From assembly GCA_905183005.1 (NCBI GenBank), contig CAJJDO010000152.1, positions 85,132 to 149,131 on the forward strand: a DNA stretch of 64,000 bases, given 5' to 3'. The notes below the pieces were generated by a model. The model saw nothing but the letters and a program-made list of their open reading frames with translations, had not been told where the DNA came from and made no database searches. Source of the stretch: Paramecium pentaurelia (Eukaryota; Ciliophora; Oligohymenophorea; Peniculida; Parameciidae). Below, one piece after another: positions 24,476 to 37,090 of the stretch. Numbering within the stretch: position 1 is the first letter of the stretch; each line of letters opens with the position of its first letter. The translations under genes and the position numbers were made by a program.

Positions 24476-24541
24476 TTTAATAAAAATTATTGAATATTTT
24501 ATTTTTTATACATATTAAATTTGATTTCTAATTATTATATA

Positions 24542-27500
24542 TCATTTATCTTAACTATGAACCAAAAAACTAATGAATTCTTTAATAGTTTTAATCTTCT
24601 AAATCACACGCAAAGGAATCATCATAATCAATCCTTTAGTTCTCCAAATATCTCTTGTCATTTTCATTTAAGCTGGTAACCAGATTATGAAATATATAAA
24701 AAATAGTAAAACTTCAAAAACTATGAATATTGCTAATAACTAGGTTTGTGTTATTTCTATATCTTATTTTAATGCTGTTAAGAATTAATCAAGTAAATAA
24801 CGAAAAGCAACTATATAAAATTATCAATTTATGTTACCTTTTAAAAAGATATTTTACATAATACGTGATTCTGTAGTCTATTTGAAATTATTCAAATTAT
24901 AGATATAATTAGTTACATTATCAGAATCATTAGTTATATTTCTAAATCTACCCCAACCTCTAGCAGCAACACTAAAATTAACTTCAGGATGTCCATAAAA
25001 CATGTCATAAATAGTCATTATGTACCTAACATTCTCAAAATATCTTGCTATTGCTACTGCCATCCCTTATTAAATTGAACCATTTGCAAATGTTTCACAA
25101 TATTCAATTGTTGTATATCCCTTTTATACAAAAGTATTACAAGGATTTAACATAAAAATAGATTAGAAAGTATCATAATAATTAGAATTCTATATTTCAG
25201 AATTCTTAGCATGTTCTTAATGTAAATCTGAATCAACTTCATAATTTAATTGTATATTATTCATAACTACTGAGTATGCATTCTCTAAAAGTATTGGTTC
25301 TTCTGGATTTAAAAATAATTATCTTTCACAATTATCAACAAATCTATAATATGATCCACATCTGGCTGTAACATTTAATTCTGGTATCTATTATTTTAAA
25401 TTATTATAAGTAATTTAATTTAGGAAATAATTTAATAAGAAATATCCTTAAAAAGTAAAAAGAATAAAAGTAATTATTAAAATTTATGAGCGATGAAATG
25501 AATTTGTATTTTTAAAGATTTTTTTTTTTCTTTTTGAATTTAAAGTTCTACTTAATTCTTTATGTTAATCTTATTCTTCATCACTTAAATCAGAAGATAC
25601 TTCTTCCTCTTCCCCTACTTATAAATTTGATATAAAATTTTCACTTTTGTTATATAAATATTTTACAGTTTTTTCTGGAATCTCCATAAATAATTGTAAT
25701 ATTGTTTCTTATATCTAATTTATCTATATAATTAAAACCACAATCATTATTAATTAAATAAAAAAAGAACATGCTGCTACTATCATAAATATAAAAAAGA
25801 TATTAACATTATTTTCTGTCAAATTCTATATTCCATAAGAATATTAGTTTGTCTCATTTCTAAATTAAAATATTATTGCATTCTATAAATTATAAGTTAT
25901 AAATGTTGCATCTTCATCATCTAATGTCAAATTTTATAATGGTTTATCTCTAACTAAAAGTGCTTTACTAATTATTTATTAAGTAGCTTCAATTAAATCA
26001 TAATTAGAAAAACTATTTTTTGAAATCCTTACATTAACAACACTTTTAGAATGTAATTCTTCTATTTATTCATTAATATAAAGATCATTCAACATTATTT
26101 TTTTATTTGCATCTGTTAATGCAAAAATTGAATTATTTAATTCAGTTCTTTATTCTGCTTCATAAATTATAGCTTCAGATTCAGTCATATTCCAAATTCC
26201 AATCCTTAACATTTCTAAATTCTAAACATTCATTACAATTTGACTACATTCTTGATTTCTTAAACTTGCATATTCAATAAGATTTAATGAATTTTAAACA
26301 TTTTCAAATAAAAATAATCCTAAAAAATAGGATGTAAATGATAATGTTAATACAGTTATCATTAAAATATTAATAGTCCAACTTAAATAAACTATTACTT
26401 TTGGTCTTTATTAATCATTTATTGTAGAATTTAATGCTTTTCTATTTCTAAATACATTATTCCTTTAACCTTATTCAATTTCCTCTGGATTATCTGAATT
26501 TTTTTAAAATACACTTGAATGTTAAACTTCATCAGATTCAGAAAAACTCATTCTAATATCATCAATATCTTAAATCCTATTATCAAATAATTTTAATGTT
26601 CTTATCCCTTCTGCATAATTTATTTTTTCAACTTTCAACTCTTCAACCTTTTCTTTCTTTTCAGCTTAAGTTTCTTCACTCAATCTAGAAGATTACTCCC
26701 AAATTACTGTTTAATCAACTCTAGCCGAATTACCTTCTTCTTGATTCTCACCAATATATAATGCTTTTGAAGGATAATATTTAAATTAAAAATTACTCAT
26801 AAATGTATTTGGTACTACTAATTATTATTGTACATCAGGACTTAAAATTTAACTCTATTCATTTTACACTTTCTCTAATTTTATAACATATCCCATTACT
26901 TAATCTTAATGTTCATTTGAAATTTCAGTTATTTAAATTTAAAATAATATCTAAGTCTAATCTTCTAAATCGCTAATATAATATTAAAGATAATTAGAAT
27001 TAGAAACTATATTTGATTATAAGTTTAAACTAATTACACAACCTGTCTTATTTAAATAATCATTTCTATTGTAATTTGAAAACAACTCATGAAAATAGAT
27101 CTTTCTATGACTAATCATCTTTTAATCTATAAATAAATTACAAATACAAGATGAAGAAATACATTCAATTACATCATCACTATCTAATATTAAATAGCAT
27201 CCTGCTTTAAAAGTACGTAATGTTCTAAATTATGCAGCAATTAAAATATTTTCATCAATTGATTATAATGCTTTCATATAAATATAACAAGGAAGAATAT
27301 AACCTGACTTTAATTTTATATAAACTAATCTCTCCTTTGTAAGTTTTTGTTAATCATTATTCTACATAAACATTTCCATATAATTATCATGAAATTTAGC
27401 ATAAATTTAAGGAATCAATAAATTTATTTTTCTATTAATCAATTCTGTTTTGTGATATCCAAATAAATTGCAAATACTTAAATTTAAATTATTTATCTAA

Positions 27501-29440
27501 GCAAATTTATCTGATGAAGTAGATACTAACAAAGTAGGTAATGGTTCAAAATTAATATCTTCACTACTAAAAACTTAAATAGTTTATTTATTTTTCATTT
27601 TATTATTTTGATTTTAAAGTACTTTAGATTTATCTAATAATTCTTCTCCATAATCTTTATCTTATAATACTTCAATAATAAATTTAGCATATAATCTCAT
27701 AGCTTTAGGTAAATTTTATGTCATTTTTTACATTTTATTCCATAATTCTTCAACTTAAATAATAGCTTAATTAATTTTAGATCCAATTTCATTCATTTTA
27801 CCTAAATCAGGTTAATCTTCTTATAATTAAGACCAAAAATCCATATGCATTAATGTTGCTCTCTCTATTTTATTTTAAAATTATCTCATATTATTTTAAA
27901 ATGTTAATTCTGTTGCAACATCTAAATTACCACTAATAGTTTCATTTTATGAAATATTAATTTCATCTTCAATTATCTTTTTATATCTAAAAATAATAAA
28001 TTCATTATCGAAACTAGGAGATAGTAATTCAATTTAATTTAATTCATTTAAGGATTATTATTTTTATTTTAAAAAATCAAGTAAATAAAAAGCATAATTA
28101 ATTCTTAATTTCACATTATGTTAGTGTCTTCTAATATATCCTTGATATATCTCTCCAAGAAGTAAATGTATTTAATAATCCCTGTGAGATATATTTTCAT
28201 CCTTTAATTTTACCAATCTTTAATTTAATTGTTTTTTTATCCTAAAAACGCAGTCTTCTTTTTAACAAGTATTTTTATGTACTTCAATAAGAGCATCTAA
28301 CATAATGTGAAAATGTTAATTAGTTGAATATCTTGATAATAATTTTTATATATAATTAGTTAATAGTATGATTTGATTGGGATCCTCTGTTTTATTGATA
28401 TTCATTAATAATAGATCATAAAGATATCTTTCTTTTTTATATATAGCAAATCCAATAAGGGGTATTCCAATTAGCCAAGCATAGATAGTGCCATGAAATA
28501 TGATGTCTTCCAAATAATGAGAAAAACACATTAATAAAGCACTCCATAACATTAAGGCTGCGTATATAGATGAGATTTTCTGGATAGGAACATTATTAAA
28601 TGGTTGTTCTATATGTAATTTATAGAAAGTAACAAATGCTCCTATTAAAATGATATAGATTGCAACATAATCAAATTAATCTAAATCAATCAATACAAAA
28701 GAGATTTCTATTATAAGAAAGTAAAAAAATTTAAAGGCTTTTGCTCTTCCAGAAGTCTTGGATAATTGATCTTTATGATTATATTTTGGCTCAAAGTAGA
28801 GTAGATTAAATGTCATTGTAATGACAATAAAAAGAATTATCCCTAGTATAGCTACAATACCATGAATAACCTGGGAACCTTACCAACATATGGAATTAAA
28901 TACTACATTAATGAGTTGATTTTTATCATCATAGTGGCAATTAAGCATTTAAAAAAAAAGATCAAGTATTGGTAAATAGAGTATAGTAGTAAATAAGATG
29001 AAAATCAATTTGAGGACATAAATTGGCCAAGTATATGAAGAGTTGATTTTAGTAATATTTGTATATCCTATTAATAATAATATCATAATTGACATAAGGA
29101 TAATACCTACCAATGCATACATCATTGATGCAAAGCTAGAAAAGTTTAACATTTCAAAATATGGAGTTAGCATGAAATATCCAAAGAATTTATATAATTC
29201 ATAGGATACTTTCTAGTTCTTCCATACTAAATATAGTTGACGATGAAAGATAAATGTGAGATATTATAAAAAGGAGATGACTTACAGAAAGATTTGAATT
29301 GCTATTGATTAATCTTCATCTTTTAAAATCAGAAAGAAAACTCTGAAAATGATTAGTTTAAGTTCTGTCTGTATACGTGCTAAGATATTATCATTCTCAA
29401 GTGAGTTTTTGGTCGATCCATAATTGGATTTCACCTCCAT
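24542..29440 (-). CDS. TmcB-like/PAS-type large multi-membrane protein (paralogue A)
   Basis: 1623 residues; only one intron is required (removed by frame), 27 nt near 24810-24836. Layout: ~6-8 transmembrane helices in the first ~330 residues (YTWPIYVLKLIFILFTTILY, MLWSALLMCFSHYLEDII), a helical TPR-like cytosolic block, a sensor-like region around residues 620-800 (LLVSTSSDKFAQINNLNLSI, HRKIYFHELFSNY) that resembles the PAS region of this family, then further helices at ~1010, ~1220, ~1320 and near the C-terminus (LLAIFIVFEVLLFFIYFIIW). It belongs to the tiny-macrocysts (TmcB)-like family greatly expanded in ciliates; ligand and function are unknown. It is head-to-tail with paralogue B, 37 bp apart, and shares with it an almost identical 310 bp DNA tract. 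Confidence 0.78.
27623..27932 (-). repeat. Copy A of a 310 bp near-identical tract shared by the two TmcB-like genes
   Basis: This segment matches 32571-32880 at 309 of 310 positions by eye; the one difference I found (near 27829) is a silent Ser codon change. It encodes the helical block containing KIERATLMHMDFWSQLQED. Sequence outside the tract is clearly diverged, even at protein level, so this is a patch and not simple recent duplication. Confidence 0.85.
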
Positions 29441-29477
29441 TTAATTTAATTAATTGATAATTGATATAGATAAGAAA

Positions 29478-32400
29478 TCAAACATCAACATCATTGATTT
29501 GAATGTTCATTTTGATAAATGTCTTTATAGATTTAATACTTTGAATGACACCAAGTGGAATCATTAGAATCATTGATCTGGTTCTCCATATATCTTTTGT
29601 TAACTTGGCTACTAATGGCAACCACATAAGAAAGTATGCCATTAAAAGTAATCCTTCAAAAACAATAAAGAGTCCAAGTATTTAAGTTTTATGACTTTCC
29701 ATATCTTATCTAATTCCTTCAATCATAGAAGAAACAAGAAATCTAAATGCTCCTCTGTTGTAACTATCTTAAATTTCCCGAGCTTCTTTTGTTTAATTAA
29801 AGTTATTTAGATTTAAGATGAAATTTCTTACATTGTCATTGTCCTTGGTTATGTTCTTAAATTTTCCAAAGCCTCGTGCTAATGAAGTAAAATTTACATT
29901 AGGATTTCCCCAAAATTAATCATAAATTGTTATTATGTATCTAAGATTCTCAAAATATCTTGAAATTCCAACAGCCATTCCTTAATAGATTGCTCCATCA
30001 GCAAATACTTGACATTCTTATTCAGTAATTTCATTTAAAAAATTTGATATTATTGTACATGGTTATTCCATGAATATTTATTTAAAAGAATCTAAGTATA
30101 TTTAACTAGTGATTTCAACATTTAATGCATGTTCTTAATGAATAGATGAATCTAAGCTATATAAACCATTTAGATTATTTTTGACAATTTCATATGCATC
30201 TTAATTCATGATTGTTTGATTACGATCTAAAAATAAAGATCTTTCACTTATATCTACAAATCTATAGAAACTTTCAGCTCTAGCAGTAGCATTAATTTCA
30301 GGTATCATTTAATTTAAGTCTGTCAAAAATGTTTTACTCAATAGATAATTTAATGCAAAATAGATTTAAGCTATTAGAATAAATATTAAAATTCCTAAAA
30401 TAAAATTACGTTGTTCTTTATTTGTATTTTTATATTTTCTTCTCTTTCTTTTAGCTTTTAGTGATTTATTCAATTCATCTTGTCCATCTCTTTCTAATTC
30501 ATCCATTTCTGATATTAAATCATCATCTTCTCCCATTTATAAATTAGAGATAAAATTTTCAGCTTTATTAAATAAATATTTTGTAGTTTTATCTGGTAAA
30601 TCTATAAATATAGCTAACATTTCCTCTTAAGTTTTATTTACAGAAACTATTGCTATTAATAATATAAATAAACCAACACCAAGAGCAGCAGCTGAAATAC
30701 TTAATATTAATAAGAAAGTATCTTTATTATTCTCTGATTTAATTCTCAATTCATTTGCATATAATGTAGAAAAGGCTCTTAATTAAAATATCAAACTATT
30801 TAAAGAATTAAACAATACAAAATTGACATCACCATCTTCTAAACTAATTTAAGATATTGGTTTATCTTTAATAATTATTGATTTACTCAATAATTATTAT
30901 ATTGCTTCAGATAAATCAAACATTTATGAACTACCATCACTTGATCTCATATTTACAACATCAGTATTCATCATTTCCATAATTTCATTACTCAAATTCA
31001 CATCTGTTAACATTAATTCTTTATTCAAACTATCAATATTATTTATTGATTAATTAAGTTTCTTCTTCCATAAATTTTCATATTCTAATTATTCCTATTT
31101 ATTAGTAAAATCCCAAACATCCATATTCAACATCAACAAATTTTAAATACTTGTAGTAATTGTTTAAAGTTCAGCATTTCTTTAATTTTGATTTTTTACT
31201 AATACTATAGTTTTATAAATATCCTCATATTAATCATAAATAATGAAAAAATCTGTGAATGATAATACAATTAAGATAATAGCTAATATATTTGCAGTCC
31301 AATTTACTTTTGTAATCACTTTAGGAATCTAATAATTATTAATAATTTAAGATAAATGTTTTCTAGATCTAAATATATTATTCTTCTCATTTATTTCTAA
31401 TTATCCTTTTATCTCCTAATCTTAATTCTGATTTCTTTCAAATACACTATTCTTACCTTCATTCTCTTCATCTGAAATTATATCTTGATCATTTATATCT
31501 TAAATTCTATTCTCAAATAATCTCACTATTACAATTCCTTCTCCATAATTTATCTAATTCTTTTATTAATCATTATTATCAGCTCTAATTAAATATTTTT
31601 AGATTCCAGAATTTTGTATTTCTAATTGATTTGATGAAATCATAGAAGAGAGATCAACTTAATCCCAAATTACTGTTTAATCAACTCTTTAAGAATTCAA
31701 TTCAGCAACAAATTCACCCTAATAAATTGCCAATCGAAGATTAAATCTAAATTATAAACTTAAACCATTGTTATTTTAATGATGATGTACATTAAGTTCT
31801 TAATTTATACTCTTTTCATTCCAATTAATTTCTAATCTAATCACATATCCTGCTAATATTCCATTAGTATCATTTATTATTTCATTCATATAACAATTAA
31901 AGAAAATTTCAGATTCCTCTTTTTCATCCTTAATTATTTTATTACTGATTTATTAGTCAGATGGCTTATAATGTAGAATTCCACCATTTTTACTTAAATA
32001 TTATTATTTTGATTAACTAAAATTTGGAAAAAGGTCTGTCAACATTATCTTTCTATGTGATATTGATTTATAATCAAGATTTAATATAGGTATACATGAT
32101 GCAGATACACAATCAATTAATTCATCAGCATCTACTATTAAGTAACAAGTTGGTTTAAAACACTTGGTTGGTCTAAATTGAGCAGCCAATTATAAATTAT
32201 CATCTTGTGATTAAATAATCTTAAGTGTTAAAAAACAAGGAGTAATATAATTAGATTTCAATTTTACAAATATTAATCTTTCTTTATTAATATTTTTATT
32301 ATCATTTGTTTACATAAACCTATCAAAATATGAATCATGAAATTTAGAATATAAGCTTGGCATAAATATATTAATTTTACGATTGATCATCTCAGATTTA

Positions 32401-34401
32401 ATATATCCAAAGAGATTACAACATGAGAGATTTATATTAATAATTTAAGCGAATTTTTCTGGAGCTGTAGATACCATTATAATAGCATTTGATTCATAAC
32501 ATAAATCTTCATTATTCAAAAGTTAAATCATTTATTAATTTCTTATTTTTAGATTTTGCTATTATAATTTTTTAGATTTATCTAATAATTCTTCTCCATA
32601 ATCTTTATCTTATAATACTTCAATAATAAATTTAGCATATAATCTCATAGCTTTAGGTAAATTTTATGTCATTTTTTACATTTTATTCCATAATTCTTCA
32701 ACTTAAATAATAGCTTAATTAATTTTAGATCCAATTTCATTCATTTTACCTAAATCAGGTTAATCTTCTTATAATTATGACCAAAAATCCATATGCATTA
32801 ATGTTGCTCTCTCTATTTTATTTTAAAATTATCTCATATTATTTTAAAATGTTAATTCTGTTGCAACATCTAAATTACCATTTGTATTTTCATTTTATGC
32901 TAAATTCATCTCAAATTCTATAATCTATTTATATCTATAAATTATGAATTCTTAATCAAAACTTGGACACTATTATTCTGCTTAAAGTAATTCATTTATG
33001 GCTTATTATCTTTATTTCATAAGATCAAAAAGAAATAACGAATATCTTATTCTTAAGGATATTTCATTTGGAAACTTTTTAATTTAATTAAAATAGATTT
33101 AACCTAAAACCATTAATATGTCAATATCTCTTTCTGATAAAGTTTGATCTTTAAAAAAAGACTTTTAAATTCTTTGATTTTGACATCGTTTTTATTTTAA
33201 ATAACAATCTTCTTTAGCACAAGTAGCTCTATGTATTTCAAGAAAACCATCAATCATTAATTATGAATCAGTGTCTTAAGCTTTATGCAATTTAATTAGA
33301 TAATCTGTTAAATTAAGAACTTCTTAAGGATCAGATACTTTATTTAAATTAGTTAATAACAATTCATAATTTAATTTATCTGATTTCAATACTGCTGCAG
33401 TCATGAAAGGTAGACCAAATAACCAAGCATAAATTGTTCCAAAAAATAATTGTCCTTCTAGAAATTTGGCAAAACATAATAGAATAACACCCCACATGTT
33501 GACTGCAGATAAAATAGACCATGCTTTAGCTATATATTTATTGTTATGAGGATTTTCAACATGCATTTTCCAAAAAACCAAAAAACTTCCAATTCCTATT
33601 ATCAAAATAAATAGATAATCATATTATTTCTCAACTATGAAGGTATAACAAATTATCATTACAAGTTCATAAGTTAAAAATATAGCTAAATATCTACCAT
33701 TTTTTTTTGATTATGGGTTCATTGGTAAAAAACGAGGTTCATAATATAGAAGTGCAAATGTGATACAAAAAAGATAAAAAAATAAAATACCAAATATTGA
33801 AACAATACCATGAACTATATGTGTTCCTTCCCAACAATTGATATCTGAATATAATTAATGAACTGAATTTCCTTTTTCATTTTCATCACATGCTAAGATT
33901 GAAAAAAATAAATCCATTATTGGCATGTATAAAATTGATAAAAAGAGCTTAATTAAAGCTCTCAAAACTTGCACTATCAAAGAGAAGCTCGATTGTAAAC
34001 GATAATTGAGTAAAATTATTAGCATGTAACCCAATAACACTAAACTTAAGCAAGTATACATCATTGAAATCAATCCAATAAAGGAAACCATTTCAAAATA
34101 TGGAACTAACATTGAATATCTTCTTTACATCATAGTATTACCCTAAAATTTTGTTTATTTAACGTGAAACATCATAAGTCATCCAAATTGGCCATATTTT
34201 ACGATTAAATAGTATGTATGTTACTTAAAAAAACTGCACAATTATAGCTAAAATGCTTAAAAACATTGAGGGTTCTTCATTCTTTAATAATAATTATGTG
34301 ACGGTGAAGTATATTAATTTGATTTCGTTTAATACTTTATCTGTCTAAGATTTATGTAAATCTAAAGATGATTTGCCACCGAAATTAGATTTTAATTCCA
34401 T
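29478..34401 (-). CDS. TmcB-like/PAS-type large multi-membrane protein (paralogue B)
   Basis: 1633 residues; one intron near 34110-34135 (22 nt, GTAATACT...AAGAAG) joins the N-terminal exon to the MLVPYFEM segment by frame and by comparison with paralogue A. Same architecture: N-terminal helices (MIIGIGSFLVFWKMHVENPH, VILLCFAKFLEGQLFFGTIY), a helical repeat block, a PAS-like sensor region (IIMVSTAPEKFAQIININLS), several isolated helices and a C-terminal pair (ILGLFIVFEGLLLMAYFLMW). Conserved C-terminal extracytoplasmic-looking segment AVGISRYFENLRYIITIYD is common to both. Closest alternative is an unrelated multi-pass sensor, but co-linearity with paralogue A is clear. Function unknown; a role in membrane sensing is inferred from the architecture. 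Confidence 0.78.
32571..32880 (-). repeat. Copy B of the 310 bp near-identical tract
   Basis: Partner of 27623-27932, offset 4948 bp. Both edges are abrupt: immediately outside, the paralogues differ in DNA and protein. Confidence 0.85.
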
Positions 34402-34831
34402 TTTATTTAATAGGTTGAAAAATAATCAGGCACAATTTAATTATTAAATAAGAAGACAAAAGTTTATTCTTAAACACACATTCCTACATTAATTGTTGAT
34501 AAGAATAGAATTTAAATCATTTTGTTATTTGACAGTAATTCAATATATGAATTCAAGATTTTTATAATAAATTATTTAAAAGCCACAATTTAATATTCTT
34601 TTATCAAAAGGTGTATTTCTTAATTATTTTCTGTCTAAAATACAATTAAATATATAGAGGTTATAATATATAATTATTTTAGGTATCTTATGAGATATAA
34701 CACGTATTCTTTAAGTACAATAAATGTTGATTACCAATCATTAATTTTTATTAATATTTATTTACTAGTTAAATTATAAAATTATCAAGACCACCATATT
34801 AGAAAATATAAATTCGACAATTAATCAAAGT
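34402..34831. other. AT-rich spacer upstream of paralogue B
   Basis: 430 bp with no open frame or motif that I can support. It holds the 5' flank of paralogue B and runs into the duplicated segment described next. Confidence 0.4.
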
Positions 34832-35960
34832 GTTTATTTAATAACAATATTCAATTTTATTTTCCTTATATATGTTTAAGAATTATATGATAGTTATTTA
34901 TGTAGATAAATTTGATGATTTTATGATATATATATCAATTTAATGTTAAAATAAATCCTATTGCTTAATATAATAATGGCATTAATGTGGGATGAGGAAC
35001 TTATAGTTGCAAATTGATTGCTGTTGGTGTATGGATTACATTTACCAATAATGGCATTCCATTAACTAATGAAGCTGCATAGGATAGTAATTCAACACCC
35101 CTTTCATCTTTTCTCACTCCAATTAAGAAAAAGTAATTGCGTTCCAACCTTTCTTTCATCTAAAATTATGATCAGAATATAATACTCTTTATGGATCAAT
35201 TTAAATTTGAAGGACTTCTTATTTTCTGGCTATATTTTATGCTTGGCTCAATTCTATGAATTTTTGTTAAGTGATACTTGCAGTGCTACTCTAAAATTAT
35301 TAATATTTATAATACAAATAAAACACTTAAAGACATTGGGATAAAGAAATAGAATACATCCAAATTAGTTTTTAGAGCAACTTAAATTTTATATGGCATT
35401 TATGGTGGTTCTTCAAAGGCAGGTCCATTTGTATTGATTAATGATTAAGCAATTTGTGTTTATCCTGGAAATACAGGTTGACATTATATTTCAATAGTAT
35501 CAGGTTATAATTTGAATGGATTTTTATTAAATTTGATTCCAAAATCTGAGAATGTTTTATCTTATGTTTTATTTGTAATTTTTAGATCAAGTACAATTTT
35601 ATCACCATTTTTTTGGAAGGCAGTTTCAATTGATAGACCTTAAACTTGTGTTTGTGAACCTGGAGTATTAGCAGTTAATACTTCAGCAAATGGTATTCTA
35701 ATATTTTAAATAGATTAAGTAGGTATTTATGTTTATATTTATGTTTATATTTATGGTTATTATTATTATTATTATTATGGTTAATTATCATCTAATTCTA
35801 ATAAATCAATTTTTTAAGAAACTTATTATATTTATGATTATTAAATTTAAGATTAAATCTATGATGATGTATCATAATTATTTTCATAAACAGTTGATTA
35901 TCCTCCCTATTAATCACTATAATCTTCAGGTTTTCCTTCCATTAATTAATCTTAATCATA
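34832..35960. repeat. First copy of a perfect 1129 bp direct duplication ending at an N
   Basis: The 1129 bp at 34832-35960 recur at 35962-37090 (offset 1130) with no difference that I found. A single N at 35961 separates the copies. The second copy is continuous with the beta-adaptin gene; the first copy ends blind at the N. Confidence 0.95.
34935..35960 (-). pseudogene. Truncated duplicate of the 3' end of the beta-adaptin gene
   Basis: Contains the hinge and ear-domain exons (from VYDQDQLMEGKPEDYSD to the stop TGA 34937-34935), identical to the complete gene, but has no 5' part because the sequence ends at the N. Best interpreted as an unmerged contig overlap and not as a real second gene. 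Confidence 0.8.
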
Positions 35961-35961
35961 N
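35961..35961. other. Single ambiguous base / assembly join
   Basis: The only N in the window. It lies exactly at the junction of two identical 1129 bp copies, the typical appearance of two contig ends placed side by side without merging their overlap. Confidence 0.9.
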
Positions 35962-37090
35962 GTTTATTTAATAACAATATTCAATTTTATTTTCCTTATA
36001 TATGTTTAAGAATTATATGATAGTTATTTATGTAGATAAATTTGATGATTTTATGATATATATATCAATTTAATGTTAAAATAAATCCTATTGCTTAATA
36101 TAATAATGGCATTAATGTGGGATGAGGAACTTATAGTTGCAAATTGATTGCTGTTGGTGTATGGATTACATTTACCAATAATGGCATTCCATTAACTAAT
36201 GAAGCTGCATAGGATAGTAATTCAACACCCCTTTCATCTTTTCTCACTCCAATTAAGAAAAAGTAATTGCGTTCCAACCTTTCTTTCATCTAAAATTATG
36301 ATCAGAATATAATACTCTTTATGGATCAATTTAAATTTGAAGGACTTCTTATTTTCTGGCTATATTTTATGCTTGGCTCAATTCTATGAATTTTTGTTAA
36401 GTGATACTTGCAGTGCTACTCTAAAATTATTAATATTTATAATACAAATAAAACACTTAAAGACATTGGGATAAAGAAATAGAATACATCCAAATTAGTT
36501 TTTAGAGCAACTTAAATTTTATATGGCATTTATGGTGGTTCTTCAAAGGCAGGTCCATTTGTATTGATTAATGATTAAGCAATTTGTGTTTATCCTGGAA
36601 ATACAGGTTGACATTATATTTCAATAGTATCAGGTTATAATTTGAATGGATTTTTATTAAATTTGATTCCAAAATCTGAGAATGTTTTATCTTATGTTTT
36701 ATTTGTAATTTTTAGATCAAGTACAATTTTATCACCATTTTTTTGGAAGGCAGTTTCAATTGATAGACCTTAAACTTGTGTTTGTGAACCTGGAGTATTA
36801 GCAGTTAATACTTCAGCAAATGGTATTCTAATATTTTAAATAGATTAAGTAGGTATTTATGTTTATATTTATGTTTATATTTATGGTTATTATTATTATT
36901 ATTATTATGGTTAATTATCATCTAATTCTAATAAATCAATTTTTTAAGAAACTTATTATATTTATGATTATTAAATTTAAGATTAAATCTATGATGATGT
37001 ATCATAATTATTTTCATAAACAGTTGATTATCCTCCCTATTAATCACTATAATCTTCAGGTTTTCCTTCCATTAATTAATCTTAATCATA
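35962..37090. repeat. Second copy of the 1129 bp direct duplication
   Basis: Identical to 34832-35960 and continuous at its right end with the coding exons of the beta-adaptin gene. Confidence 0.95.

Noticed and set aside
25519..25529. Apparent frameshift in an 11-base A/T run of TmcB-like paralogue A.
   Set aside because: Careful position-by-position reading shows the frame is unbroken (RKKKIFKNTN follows naturally and matches the paralogue).
34832..37090. A real recent segmental duplication of the adaptin 3' end.
   Set aside because: The copies are identical and joined at the only N of the window with the first copy truncated exactly there, which fits an assembly overlap better.
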